Made by a program: the position numbers and the translations under genes. The notes beneath the pieces were generated by a model. That model ran no database searches and was not told where the DNA came from. It was given only the letters and a program-made list of their open reading frames with translations. From positions 1-23,542 of the forward strand of contig CAKUYY010000019.1 in assembly GCA_934717555.1 (NCBI GenBank): a stretch of DNA of 23,542 bases, given 5' to 3'. Positions 14,506 to 23,443 of this stretch are shown piece by piece. This DNA is from an uncultured Clostridium sp. (GTDB lineage Bacteria > Bacillota > Clostridia > Oscillospirales > Acutalibacteraceae). Position 1 is the stretch's first letter. The number at the start of each line of letters is the position of its first letter.

Positions 14506-14973
14506 ATGGCGATACGTAATATTGTAAAAGAAGGCGACGATATCCTGACGAAGGTTTGCCGCCCGGTAGAGAAATTTGATGATAAGTTAGGACAAATGCT
14601 GGACGACATGGCGGAAACCATGAAAACAGCGGACGGCGTAGGTTTGGCGGCTCCTCAGATTGGGGTATTGCGCCGTGCGGTAATCGTAGACGTAGGGGAT
14701 GGGGTTATCGAACTGATCAATCCTAAAATCATTCAGCACAGCGGCGAGCAGCGGGATGCGGAAGGCTGTTTATCCTGCCCGGGAGAATATGGCATTGTTG
14801 AGCGCCCCATGCACGTTGTGGTGGAAGCGCAGGATCGTCATGGGAAAAAATTTACCATAGAAGGGGAAGAATTGAAAGCCCGCGCATTCTGTCACGAAAT
14901 TGACCATCTGGATGGAATTATTTTTAAAAAACGTGCCATTCGGATGTTAAAACCGGAAGAACTGGAAGGATAA
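14506..14973 (+). CDS. def: peptide deformylase
   Basis: This metal-dependent enzyme removes the formyl group from the initiator methionine of new proteins. The 155-residue protein has the three family motifs: GVGLAAPQIG (44-53), EGCLS (86-90) with metal ligand Cys88, and HEIDH (130-134) with ligands His130 and His134 and catalytic Glu131. It is a short type with few insertions. AGGAGG sits just upstream of the ATG at 14506; possible earlier starts lie within the end of priA. It forms a functional pair with fmt, 20 bases downstream, one adding and the other removing the formyl group. Confidence 0.97.
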   Translation: MAIRNIVKEGDDILTKVCRPVEKFDDKLGQMLDDMAETMKTADGVGLAAPQIGVLRRAVIVDVGDGVIELINPKIIQHSGEQRDAEGCLSCPGEYGIVERPMHVVVEAQDRHGKKFTIEGEELKARAFCHEIDHLDGIIFKKRAIRMLKPEELEG

Positions 14974-14993
14974 AAAGAAAAGAGGTGTGAGCG

Positions 14994-15920
14994 ATGCGTC
15001 TGGTCTTTATGGGAACTCCAGAGTTTGCAGTTCCCTGTCTGGAACATATTTTACAAGCGGGCCACCAGGTATGCGCGGTGTATACCCAACCGGATAAGCC
15101 TAAAGGAAGAGGGTATACGTTGACCCCGCCGCCGGTGAAAGAGTGTGCCCTTTCCCATGGGATTACAGTATATCAGCCCACGACCATGAAGGACGGCCAG
15201 GCGGCCGCTCAATTGAGGGAACTGGACCCGGAATGTATTGTCGTGGTAGCTTACGGGAAGATTCTTCCTCAGGAAATCATCCATTTGCCAGAAAAGGGAT
15301 GTATCAATGTGCATGCTTCTTTGCTTCCTCGTTACCGGGGAGCGGCACCCATTCAGTGGAGCGTTATCAATGGAGAGAAAAAAAGCGGCGTCACTACCAT
15401 GTGTATGGATGAGGGGATAGATACCGGTGACATGTTGCTGAAGGAAGAATGCGTCAGTCCTCCCGATATGACCGCCGGGGAGTTACATGATAAACTTTCT
15501 GTTTTGGGCGCTGAATTGATTGTAAAGACATTAGAGCAGTTGGAAAAAGGGGAGATAACCAAGGAGAAGCAGAATGACTCCCTGTCCTGTCGTGCTCCCA
15601 TGCTGGATAAAAAGCTTTCTTGGATTGATTGGCATAAAACGGCGCAAGAGGTCCATAATTTGATTAGAGGGTTGCAGCCCTGGCCGGTTGCCCAGACAAA
15701 ATGGATGGGAAAGACTTTGAAGATCCATAAGAGCCGCCTTTCTGATAAGAAGGGAAAGCAACCGGGAACTGTGTTGTCCCAGCGCCCATTTGTTGTATGC
15801 TGTGGAGACGGGGCATCCATAGAAATTTTGGAAGTCCAGCTGGAGGGCAAGAAGCGCATGTCAGCGGAAGACTTTTTCCGTGGGCATCCTATAGAGCTTT
15901 CTACCACGTTAGGAATATAA
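14994..15920 (+). CDS. fmt: methionyl-tRNA formyltransferase
   Basis: Fmt transfers a formyl group from 10-formyltetrahydrofolate to Met-tRNA(fMet) for translation initiation. The 308-residue protein begins MRLVFMGTPEFAVP and has the catalytic residues Asn105, His107 (in INVHASLLPRYRGAAPIQW) and Asp143 (in DEGIDTGDML). The C-terminal tRNA-binding OB-like domain occupies about 205-308 and includes IRGLQPWP. AGAGGTG at 14981-14987 is well placed for the ATG. It directly follows def. Confidence 0.97.
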   Translation: MRLVFMGTPEFAVPCLEHILQAGHQVCAVYTQPDKPKGRGYTLTPPPVKECALSHGITVYQPTTMKDGQAAAQLRELDPECIVVVAYGKILPQEIIHLPEKGCINVHASLLPRYRGAAPIQWSVINGEKKSGVTTMCMDEGIDTGDMLLKEECVSPPDMTAGELHDKLSVLGAELIVKTLEQLEKGEITKEKQNDSLSCRAPMLDKKLSWIDWHKTAQEVHNLIRGLQPWPVAQTKWMGKTLKIHKSRLSDKKGKQPGTVLSQRPFVVCCGDGASIEILEVQLEGKKRMSAEDFFRGHPIELSTTLGI

Positions 15921-15998
15921 AAAGGCTATTGCTATTTGATAGGAGAAAGCACAGGCTTCTGTGTAGTAACCCACGCTTTAGAAAGCGAGAGAAGAAAT

Positions 15999-16679
15999 AT
16001 GTACTATTTGCAATATCTATTGTTTATGTTGCCAGCCTTGTTGGTGTCTATTATAGCGCAGGCGAGAGTACAAAGTACCTTTCGGAAATACTCCCAAGTA
16101 CGGAACCGCTGGGGATTGACTGGGGCTGACGCGGCCCGGCGTGTACTTTCCTTAAATGGGATTACCAATGTACAGGTGGAATTTGTCAATGGCAGCCTTA
16201 CCGACCATTATGATCCCCGGTCTAATGTGATTCGCCTCTCTTCTTCGGTATATGGGGTGGATTCCGTTGCCGCTGTGGGAGTAGCGGCCCATGAGGCGGG
16301 GCATGCGGCCCAATATGCCACAGGATATTTACCGATCAAGGTGCGCTCTGCGCTGGTGCCGATTTCTCAGTTTGGTTCTGGGGTTTCTATTCCTATTATC
16401 CTGTTCGGTTACTTTTTTCAGTATGATTGGTTGATCTTTGTAGGGATTGGCCTTTTCAGTTTTGCTGTACTTTTTTCTATTGTCACGCTGCCGGTGGAAT
16501 TTAATGCCAGCCGGCGCGCTATTCAGGTACTGGCAAGTTCGGGAACCTTATCCGGGGATGAACTGGAAGGGGCAAAACAAGTGCTTTCTGCGGCCGCTAT
16601 GACATATGTGGCTTCTACTTTGACAGCCTTGCTTTCTCTGTTGCGGTTGTTGCTGGTCTTTGGCAGGAGGCGGGATTGA
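15999..16679 (+). CDS. membrane zinc metallopeptidase, YugP family
   Basis: The 226-residue protein belongs to the YugP-like zinc peptidase family (often labelled DUF2268-unrelated 'zinc metallopeptidase'). It has an N-terminal membrane helix (about 3-20), a zinc motif HEAGH (98-102), a pair of hydrophobic segments between about 120 and 165, a probable third ligand Glu in LPVEFNASRRA, and a final hydrophobic segment near 205-220. Length matches the family. The ATG at 15999 has only a weak AGAGAAG site; a TTG at 15936 is in frame but adds unrelated sequence. The gap of 78 bases after fmt is the largest among these genes. The substrate is unknown. Its stop overlaps the rsmB start (TGATG). Confidence 0.87.
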   Translation: MYYLQYLLFMLPALLVSIIAQARVQSTFRKYSQVRNRWGLTGADAARRVLSLNGITNVQVEFVNGSLTDHYDPRSNVIRLSSSVYGVDSVAAVGVAAHEAGHAAQYATGYLPIKVRSALVPISQFGSGVSIPIILFGYFFQYDWLIFVGIGLFSFAVLFSIVTLPVEFNASRRAIQVLASSGTLSGDELEGAKQVLSAAAMTYVASTLTALLSLLRLLLVFGRRRD

Positions 16680-18016
16680 TGGCAAACGCAAGATTAGTCG
16701 CATTGAAAGCGCTGAGACGGGTCAATGAAGATGATGGTTATTCCAATCTGGTGCTGGACCAGTCGTTAAAACAGGCAGGGCTGGATGAAAGAGACAGTTC
16801 TTTGGCATCTATCCTTTTTTATGGGGTACTGGAACATCGGATTACATTGGATTGGGCGATTGCTCAGCACAGCAGTAAGCCCCTGTCGAAGATTTCTGCC
16901 AATGTACGGGATATTCTGCGCATGGGAATTTATCAATTGGTTTATCTTGATAAGATTCCTCCATCCGCCGCTGTGAATGAATCCGTTAAGCTTACAAAAC
17001 TCTGCCGTCAGGAACGGTCGTCTGGATTTGTCAACGGCGTATTGCGTTCTTTTGTCCGATCCCATTGTGATCTGAAACTTCCCAACAAAGAAGAACAGCC
17101 TTTTTTATATCAAAGTATTCAGTATTCCTGTCCCGAATGGCTGATTCGCTTATGGACCAAAGCGTATGGAGAAGAACATACTGCCCAACTGCTCGCTTCT
17201 TTGGGAGGGAGGCCGCCTTTGGCCGCCCGGGTCAATACCTGTAAGGGAAATGATCAGGAACTATTAGAAAGATGGCAAGAAGAGGGACTTGTCGTAGAAG
17301 AAACGCAAGGGGTGCCTCATGGGGTATATTTAGAACGGACAGGCGCAGTGGAACAGCTTCCCGCTTTTCAACGGGGGGAGTTCCATGTGCAGGATTTAGC
17401 TTCCCAGATAGCCTGCTGGGTGTTGGGACCAAAACCCGGGGATCGTGTGATTGATGTTTGTTCTGCTCCTGGGGGCAAGGCCTTCACTATGGCGGAGATG
17501 ATGGAAAATAAAGGGGAATTGTTATCTTTTGACCTTTATCCGGCAAAAGTCCGCTTGATTGAAGAGGGGGCCAAACGGTTGGGGCTGTCGGTGATCCGGG
17601 CGTCAGTCCGGGACGCTAGAGAAGATGCTGGAGACTTGCCCAAAGCAGACCGTGTACTTTGCGACGCTCCCTGTTCCGGGTTAGGGATTATCCGAAGAAA
17701 ACCGGAAATCCGCTATAAAAACAGCAATACACTTGACAGTTTGCCGGATTTGCAGTACCTTATTCTTTGTAAATCTTCGGAACTTGTGGAAAAAGGTGGT
17801 ATTCTTCTTTATTCCACTTGCACTCTGAATCCAAAAGAAAATGGAAAAGTAGCGGACAAGTTCCTAAAAGAACATTCGGAATTTTCTGCGTATCCAATCA
17901 AATTGTCGGCATGGGTGACCCGTCACAGCTGGGAACCTTCCCATCAGTTGACATTGATGCCGCACTTGCATGGGACGGATGGCTTTTTCTTATCTGTATT
18001 TCAACGACTGAGGTGA
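16679..18016 (+). CDS. rsmB: 16S rRNA (cytosine-967-C5)-methyltransferase
   Basis: RsmB methylates C967 (E. coli numbering) of 16S rRNA with S-adenosylmethionine. The 445-residue protein has an N-terminal NusB-like RNA-binding domain (about 1-130) and a Rossmann methyltransferase domain. Visible motifs are CSAPGGK (261-267, SAM binding), DAPCSG with Cys332 that releases the product, and YSTCTLNPKENG with the nucleophile Cys381. AGGAGG (16665-16670) precedes the ATG. Length and order are normal for the family, and it is followed within five bases by rlmN. Confidence 0.96.
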   Translation: MANARLVALKALRRVNEDDGYSNLVLDQSLKQAGLDERDSSLASILFYGVLEHRITLDWAIAQHSSKPLSKISANVRDILRMGIYQLVYLDKIPPSAAVNESVKLTKLCRQERSSGFVNGVLRSFVRSHCDLKLPNKEEQPFLYQSIQYSCPEWLIRLWTKAYGEEHTAQLLASLGGRPPLAARVNTCKGNDQELLERWQEEGLVVEETQGVPHGVYLERTGAVEQLPAFQRGEFHVQDLASQIACWVLGPKPGDRVIDVCSAPGGKAFTMAEMMENKGELLSFDLYPAKVRLIEEGAKRLGLSVIRASVRDAREDAGDLPKADRVLCDAPCSGLGIIRRKPEIRYKNSNTLDSLPDLQYLILCKSSELVEKGGILLYSTCTLNPKENGKVADKFLKEHSEFSAYPIKLSAWVTRHSWEPSHQLTLMPHLHGTDGFFLSVFQRLR

Positions 18017-18020
18017 TTTT

Positions 18021-19079
18021 TTGAGCCTGGAGGATATCAAGTCCAAATCACTGGAGGAACTGCAAGAGCGGTTTCGTCAGGAAGGGCAGCCCGCATACAA
18101 AGCCTTACAGGTGTATCAATGGCTGCATCGAGGGGTGTCATCTTTTGACGAGATGACCAATATTTCCAAGGCTCTTCGTCAATATTTAGCCGAAAGATAT
18201 TACATATCTGTAGCAAATATTGAAAAAAAGCTGGTTTCTGATTATGATAATACCATAAAATACCTATTCCGGTTTCGGGATGGGGAATATGTGGAATCTG
18301 TTTTGATGCAATATCATCATGGCTATTCCATTTGTATCTCCACGCAGGTAGGATGTAAAATGGGCTGTACTTTTTGCGCTACCGGTAAAAGCGGTTATTC
18401 CAGGAACCTAACACCTTCCGAAATGTTGGCTCAGGTACAGGCAGCTCAACTGGATAACCACATCCGGATTTCTAATATCGTGCTTATGGGGATGGGGGAA
18501 CCTTTGGATAATTATGATAATGTGTTAAAGTTTCTCCGGTTGGTTTCTTCGGAACAGGGCATGAATATAGGGATGCGCCATATTTCCCTTTCCACCTGTG
18601 GTCTGGTGGATCAGATCTATCGTTTGGCGGAAGAGGGGTTACAGCTGACGTTGTCGGTTTCCCTGCATGCGCCAAATGATGAAATTCGTAGCCGGACAAT
18701 GCCGGTGAACAAAAAATGGCCGGTGGAACAGCTATTAAAAGCCTGCCGGCATTATGCGAAAAAAACAGGACGACGGATTTCCTTTGAATATGCCATGATT
18801 GATGGAGTCAATGACAGCGATGCCTGCGCTCGGGAATTGGCAAAACGTCTGTCCGGTATGCTGTGCCACGTGAATTTAATTCCTGTCAACCCGGTAGGGG
18901 GAACTGGATATCAAAAAAGCGGCAAAAGCCGATTGGAACGATTTTGCAGTATTTTGGCAGATGCGGGGTTAACCGCTACGATCCGTAGAACGTTAGGATC
19001 GGATATCAATGCTTCCTGTGGGCAGCTCAGGCGCAATCATACACAAGAAGGAGGAGCCACTGTTGAAGATATTCGGTAA
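18021..19079 (+). CDS. rlmN: 23S rRNA A2503 / tRNA A37 C2-methyltransferase (radical SAM)
   Basis: RlmN is a radical SAM enzyme that methylates C2 of A2503 in 23S rRNA and A37 in some tRNAs. The 352-residue protein carries the iron-sulfur motif CKMGCTFC (Cys112, Cys116, Cys119) and the second catalytic cysteine at 333 (INASCGQLRRNH), with GMGEPLDNYDNV (157-168) typical of the family. The start is TTG at 18021, after a GAGGTGA site at 18010-18016 that overlaps the end of rsmB. The Cfr resistance enzyme is a relative, but the cysteine layout with this operon context favours RlmN. It overlaps prpC by 17 bases. Confidence 0.95.
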   Translation: MSLEDIKSKSLEELQERFRQEGQPAYKALQVYQWLHRGVSSFDEMTNISKALRQYLAERYYISVANIEKKLVSDYDNTIKYLFRFRDGEYVESVLMQYHHGYSICISTQVGCKMGCTFCATGKSGYSRNLTPSEMLAQVQAAQLDNHIRISNIVLMGMGEPLDNYDNVLKFLRLVSSEQGMNIGMRHISLSTCGLVDQIYRLAEEGLQLTLSVSLHAPNDEIRSRTMPVNKKWPVEQLLKACRHYAKKTGRRISFEYAMIDGVNDSDACARELAKRLSGMLCHVNLIPVNPVGGTGYQKSGKSRLERFCSILADAGLTATIRRTLGSDINASCGQLRRNHTQEGGATVEDIR

Positions 19080-19794
19080 GACGGATATTGGTCTGGTGAG
19101 GCATTCCAATCAGGATGCTTTCCAAAAGGGTTCTTATTCCAAAGATATTGCATGGGCTGTAGTATGTGATGGTATGGGAGGAGCGAACGGGGGAAATGTG
19201 GCCAGCCAAACGGCGGTAGAGCAGATTGCCCGTCAACTCACTTCTGCCTGTCGGGATCATCTGAGCAGTCAGGAAATAAAAGATCTTTTAGTACCGGCAG
19301 TGCTCAACGCCAATACGGCTATTTATGAGTATGCCCAAAAAGAGCCGCAGCTCAGCGGGATGGGGACCACTGTGGTACTGGCTATGATCGCAGAACAGAC
19401 ACTGCATATTGCCCATGTAGGAGATAGCCGGGCGTATCTGTTGTCCCCAAAAGGGATTACACAGGTAACGAAAGATCATTCCATGGTACAGGAGATGGTA
19501 GACCGTGGGGAAATCACCATAGACCAGGCCAGATTTCATCCTAGAAAAAATATTATCACTCGTGCGCTGGGAATAGGCCCAGATGTGAATGTGGATTATT
19601 ATGAGCTTCCATTTTCTCGGGAAGAAATTTTGCTGTTATGTACAGATGGTCTTTCCAATTATCTGGACCCCAAAACCATTTACGGCATGTCGTTGGAGCT
19701 GGATTTGGAGCAACTGGTAGAACAGTTGGTAGAACGCTCTAAAGAGATGGGTGGCAGGGACAATATCACAGCTGTCGTAATTGGCAACGAATGA
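19063..19794 (+). CDS. prpC: PP2C-type protein phosphatase (Stp/PrpC)
   Basis: This manganese-dependent Ser/Thr phosphatase reverses phosphorylation by the adjacent PASTA kinase. The 243-residue protein has the PP2C metal-site motifs: Asp18 in SNQDAF, CDGMGG (35-40), GDSRAYL (120-126), CTDGLSNY (193-200) and GGRDNITAVV (230-239). The start is a TTG at 19063, eight bases after AAGGAGG (19048-19054) and inside the end of rlmN. It lacks membrane segments and should be cytoplasmic. It is followed after 19 bases by prkC, the invariant partner arrangement in Firmicutes. Confidence 0.96.
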   Translation: MKIFGKTDIGLVRHSNQDAFQKGSYSKDIAWAVVCDGMGGANGGNVASQTAVEQIARQLTSACRDHLSSQEIKDLLVPAVLNANTAIYEYAQKEPQLSGMGTTVVLAMIAEQTLHIAHVGDSRAYLLSPKGITQVTKDHSMVQEMVDRGEITIDQARFHPRKNIITRALGIGPDVNVDYYELPFSREEILLLCTDGLSNYLDPKTIYGMSLELDLEQLVEQLVERSKEMGGRDNITAVVIGNE

Positions 19795-19813
19795 GATAGG
19801 AGTGGAATATCAC

Positions 19814-21877
19814 ATGGATCGTTATACAGGGAAAAAATTGGATGGCCGCTATGAGATACACGAAATGATCGGTATGGGAGGCATGGCGGTCGTTTATCGC
19901 GCCTATGATACCATTGATGACCGTACGGTAGCGATTAAAATATTGAAGGATGAATTTTTAGGTAACGAAGAGTTTATCCGTCGCTTTAAAAACGAATCAA
20001 AGGCTATTGCTGTTCTATCCCATCCGAATATTGTAAAGGTATACGATGTGAGTTTTGGGGATCGGATTCAGTATATCGTCATGGAATATATCGATGGTAT
20101 TACTTTGAAGGAATATCTGGATCAGCAGAAGGTAGTAAAATGGAAGGAAGCCGTACATTTTACTGTTCAGATCCTGCGTGCATTGCAGCATGCCCATGAA
20201 AAAGGGATTGTGCACCGAGATATCAAACCACAAAATATTATGCTTCTCCAAGATGGCACTATTAAAGTAACCGATTTTGGTATCGCCCGTTTTTCTCGCA
20301 ATGAAACCAGGACGATGACGGAAAAAGCTATCGGTTCGGTGCACTATATCGCACCGGAACAGGCGCGCGGAGACATCACCGATGAAAGGGCCGATATTTA
20401 TTCAGTAGGCGTAATGCTTTATGAGATGCTTACGGGGAAATTGCCCTTTGAGGCGGATAACGCAGTTTCTGTGGCGATCATGCAGTTACAATCTGAGCCC
20501 AAACCTCCCAGGGAAATTAATGAGTCAATTCCAGAAGGGTTGGAAGAAATTACCCTGAAAGCAATGCGCAAGGAAACCTCTCAGCGCTATCAGAGTGCGG
20601 CGGAGATGCTCAATGCCATTGAACAATTCCGTCGGAATCCTACAATACGCTTTCAATATAAATATTTTGTGGATGAAAAGCCTACAAAATATATTGATGC
20701 TATTGATAATGTCAAGTCTATGGTTCCTATGCCGGAATCCGGATATGACGACAATTTTGCTTATGAGGAAGACGAGGCTGCCGCAAAACCCGCAAAATCC
20801 CCAGTTGTGCATATTTTGGCTGGTGTGGGAATTGCAGTTGTTTTAGTGGCAATTATTCTGCTGATTATCGGATTTACCCGTTCCTGCCAGACAGAGACTG
20901 TAGGGGATACAGAAATTCCCAACTTTGTGGGCCTTATGTATGATGATGTAGTGAATAACGAAGAATATAAATTCCAGTTTGAGAAGCAGCTGGACCATGA
21001 TGAAACAAAACCGGAAGGGATGATCCTTGCGCAGGATCCCCAGTCCTCTACCAAAAAATATAAGGAAAATGCCAAAGTAGTTTTGACGGTAAACAGTAAT
21101 GAGGTCACCACGCAAGTTCCCGACGTTACCTCCCGTACAGAGGAAGACGCGGTCAATATGCTCAAAGATGCAGATTTGGAACCGGAAGTGGAACGCATTG
21201 CCAATGACAATACAGCGGCGGGCGTGGTGATTACCACCAATCCAGAGCCTGGCAGTACGGTTAATATCAATACCAAAGTAACGGTTTATGTAAGCCAAGG
21301 ACCTTCGGAAAAAATGGTAAAGGTTCCCCAAGTGATCAATGATTCTTATGAGGAAGCCAAGAAAAAATTGATTGCCGCCGGATTGAAGGTAGCGAATGAT
21401 CCGATCCGCAAGGATAGTGATAAGCCTAAGGATACCGTCCTGGAATGCGATCCTATGGAGTTTGTGGAAGTAGAAGAGGGGACAACGGTACAGTTAACCA
21501 TCAGTAGTGGAAATAAACCTGAAACAGAAAAGGAAATTCACGTACAGTTGCCTACAGAGATCGATTATGAGGTTAGCTTTGTCGTTATCGTAGACGGGGA
21601 AGCACGTCCGGCAAAGATGTTGATTCCCAAATATAAGGATGTAGAAACTGTAAAAGTGACGGGCAGAAGCGGAAAGAAGAATGTAGTTATTAAGATTGAG
21701 GGCCAAGAATACTGGTCTTATACGGTTGATTTTGATTCAGGGGAAATTGTGGATTCCAAGAAGAACCCCAACTTCCATTTAAATAGTAGTTCTTCCTCTT
21801 CCTCGAATCCTTCTTCTAATGAAGGAAATTCCAGCGGATCTTCTTCTCAAGATAATTCTTCTGGAAGAGAAGATTGA
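19814..21877 (+). CDS. prkC: PASTA domain Ser/Thr protein kinase (PrkC/Stk)
   Basis: This membrane kinase senses muropeptides or lipid II through extracellular PASTA repeats and regulates cell wall metabolism, germination and growth. The 687-residue protein has the kinase domain (about 13-275) with GMGGMA (20-25), Lys42, HRDIKPQN (134-141), DFG (154-156) and APEQ (180-183). Then comes a juxtamembrane segment, one membrane helix (about 331-355) and three PASTA repeats (about 362-427, 433-496, 501-566). Beyond these is an extra domain of about 85 residues and a tail rich in Ser, Asn and Gly. The ATG at 19814 follows AGGAGTGG; a TTG at 19781 is less likely. The stop overlaps a possible start of rsgA. 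Confidence 0.96.
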   Translation: MDRYTGKKLDGRYEIHEMIGMGGMAVVYRAYDTIDDRTVAIKILKDEFLGNEEFIRRFKNESKAIAVLSHPNIVKVYDVSFGDRIQYIVMEYIDGITLKEYLDQQKVVKWKEAVHFTVQILRALQHAHEKGIVHRDIKPQNIMLLQDGTIKVTDFGIARFSRNETRTMTEKAIGSVHYIAPEQARGDITDERADIYSVGVMLYEMLTGKLPFEADNAVSVAIMQLQSEPKPPREINESIPEGLEEITLKAMRKETSQRYQSAAEMLNAIEQFRRNPTIRFQYKYFVDEKPTKYIDAIDNVKSMVPMPESGYDDNFAYEEDEAAAKPAKSPVVHILAGVGIAVVLVAIILLIIGFTRSCQTETVGDTEIPNFVGLMYDDVVNNEEYKFQFEKQLDHDETKPEGMILAQDPQSSTKKYKENAKVVLTVNSNEVTTQVPDVTSRTEEDAVNMLKDADLEPEVERIANDNTAAGVVITTNPEPGSTVNINTKVTVYVSQGPSEKMVKVPQVINDSYEEAKKKLIAAGLKVANDPIRKDSDKPKDTVLECDPMEFVEVEEGTTVQLTISSGNKPETEKEIHVQLPTEIDYEVSFVVIVDGEARPAKMLIPKYKDVETVKVTGRSGKKNVVIKIEGQEYWSYTVDFDSGEIVDSKKNPNFHLNSSSSSSSNPSSNEGNSSGSSSQDNSSGRED

Positions 21878-21885
21878 GGTTTATG

Positions 21886-22779
21886 ATGAGTAATGATCGA
21901 TTGACAGGAATGATTATCAAAGGGATCGGCGGCTTCTATTATGTGGAGGCCGCCGATGCGGTGTATGAATGTAAAGCGCGCGGGGTTTTCCGGAAACGGG
22001 GGATGAGCCCCTGTGCGGGAGACCAAGTAGAAATTTCCCTTTCAGCAGATGGAACTGGGGCAATTGAGGAAATCAAGCCCAGAAAAAATCAATTGATTCG
22101 TCCGCCTGTGGCTAATCTGGATCAGCTGGTAATCGTAGCTTCCACTTGTGAACCCTCCCCTAATCCTTTGGTAATCGATAAGATGCTGGCTTTAGCGGTT
22201 GACAAGGGCATCCATCCATTGTTGGTGATCTCTAAGGCGGATTTGGGAGATAGCGCGGAATTATCTTCTATTTATGAAAAATCCGGGATTGATATTGTAA
22301 TATTCTCCATAGCAACTGGGGAAGGGCTTGATATAATCCGTTCTTCCTTGGCGGGAAAAATCAGCGCTTTTACCGGAAACTCCGGGGTGGGAAAATCATC
22401 CCTGCTCAACTGTATTGATCCACATTTTCAGTTAGCTACTGGACAGATTAGCCAGAAACTGGGGCGGGGACGGCACACAACCCGGCAAGTGGAATTATTT
22501 CCATTGCCGGAAGGGGGATATGTGGCGGATACCCCGGGTTTTTCTACTGTGGATATCGAGCGGTATGAACAGATTGAAAAAGATTCTTTACCTTATGCTT
22601 TTCCAGAGTTTATCCCATTTTTGGATCAATGCCAATTCACATCCTGTTCCCACGTGTGTGAGAAAGGATGTGCTGTCTTAGCCGCTTTGGAAAGAGGAGA
22701 AATTCATCCCTCCCGACATAACAGTTATGTTGCAATGTATCAGGAGGTTAAGGATAGAAAAGAGTGGGCAAAAAAATGA
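21886..22779 (+). CDS. rsgA: ribosome small subunit-dependent GTPase A
   Basis: RsgA (CpgA/YjeQ) is a circularly permuted GTPase acting in late 30S subunit assembly. The 297-residue protein has an N-terminal OB fold (about 1-65), then the permuted G motifs: G4 SKAD (116-119), G1 GNSGVGKSS (164-172), G2 region RGRHTTR (194-200) and G3 DTPG (215-218). A C-terminal zinc knuckle has Cys249, Cys254, His256 and Cys262. The start could also be ATG at 21883; GAGGT (21876-21880) fits 21886 better. It overlaps thiN by four bases (ATGA). Confidence 0.96.
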   Translation: MSNDRLTGMIIKGIGGFYYVEAADAVYECKARGVFRKRGMSPCAGDQVEISLSADGTGAIEEIKPRKNQLIRPPVANLDQLVIVASTCEPSPNPLVIDKMLALAVDKGIHPLLVISKADLGDSAELSSIYEKSGIDIVIFSIATGEGLDIIRSSLAGKISAFTGNSGVGKSSLLNCIDPHFQLATGQISQKLGRGRHTTRQVELFPLPEGGYVADTPGFSTVDIERYEQIEKDSLPYAFPEFIPFLDQCQFTSCSHVCEKGCAVLAALERGEIHPSRHNSYVAMYQEVKDRKEWAKK

Positions 22780-23405
22780 GCCGTTGTGTGATTATAGGTT
22801 CCGCCCCAGTGGAACAAGCGGGCGCACTAAAAAAATATTTGCGGGAAGGGGACACAATCCTATGTGCGGATGGAGGGTTAGATACCGCTGCACGTATGGG
22901 GGTAATCCCTCAACTGGTTGCGGGGGATTTTGATTCCTGTATAGGGAAGCCTTCCAAGGAGATACCAGTGATTCGATTGCCTGTCAAGAAAGACGATACG
23001 GATTTGATGTTTTGTGTCAAGGAAGGCCTTCGGCGTGGCTTTGACGACTTTTTAATCTTAGGGGCTACAGGCGGGAGATTGGATCATACTTATGGGAATC
23101 TGGGTGTGTTATTATATCTAGCTAACCGCGGTGCGAAAAATCTGTTAGCAGATCCCCAGAATCAAGCATTTGTGGCTATTTCTGGAACATGGGAAATAAA
23201 GGCAGATCAGGGAACAGCCGTTTCTGTTTTTCCTTATGGATGTTCCAAATGCTGTGTCAGTTATCAGGGACTTGCGTATCCACTGGATCATGGGGTTCTT
23301 TCTGCTGAGGAGCCAGTAGGGGTAAGCAATTTGGTAATACATGATACAGCGAAGATCGAAGTGCATCAGGGGCCTGTCTTGGTGATTCTTTCACAGCGTT
23401 CATAG
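22776..23405 (+). CDS. thiN: thiamine pyrophosphokinase
   Basis: ThiN converts thiamine to thiamine diphosphate using ATP, the last step of cofactor salvage. The 209-residue protein shows ADGG (31-34), GDFDS (50-54), KKDDTD (71-76) and GATGGRLDHT (96-105), the family's ATP and metal-binding motifs, and a C-terminal half with the GVSN segment of the thiamine-binding domain. The ATG overlaps the rsgA stop and its ribosome binding site (GAGTGGG) is weak, so translation is probably coupled to rsgA. A GTG at 22764 is a less likely alternative. Last gene of the long operon; rpe, which usually lies between rsgA and thiN, is absent. Confidence 0.95.
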   Translation: MSRCVIIGSAPVEQAGALKKYLREGDTILCADGGLDTAARMGVIPQLVAGDFDSCIGKPSKEIPVIRLPVKKDDTDLMFCVKEGLRRGFDDFLILGATGGRLDHTYGNLGVLLYLANRGAKNLLADPQNQAFVAISGTWEIKADQGTAVSVFPYGCSKCCVSYQGLAYPLDHGVLSAEEPVGVSNLVIHDTAKIEVHQGPVLVILSQRS

Positions 23406-23443
23406 GCTGGCCAGTAAAAATAGATTTTTTAAATGATAACTTG

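Noticed and set aside
18353..18385. Possible Cfr-type antibiotic resistance methyltransferase
   Set aside because: Operon position between rsmB and prpC and the RlmN-type sequence blocks fit the housekeeping rlmN gene; nothing suggests recent transfer.
21783..21874. TCT/TCC-rich tract at the end of prkC as a microsatellite or phase-variable repeat
   Set aside because: Codons vary between AGT, TCT and TCC with Asn and Gly interspersed, so there is no uniform repeat unit to slip on.
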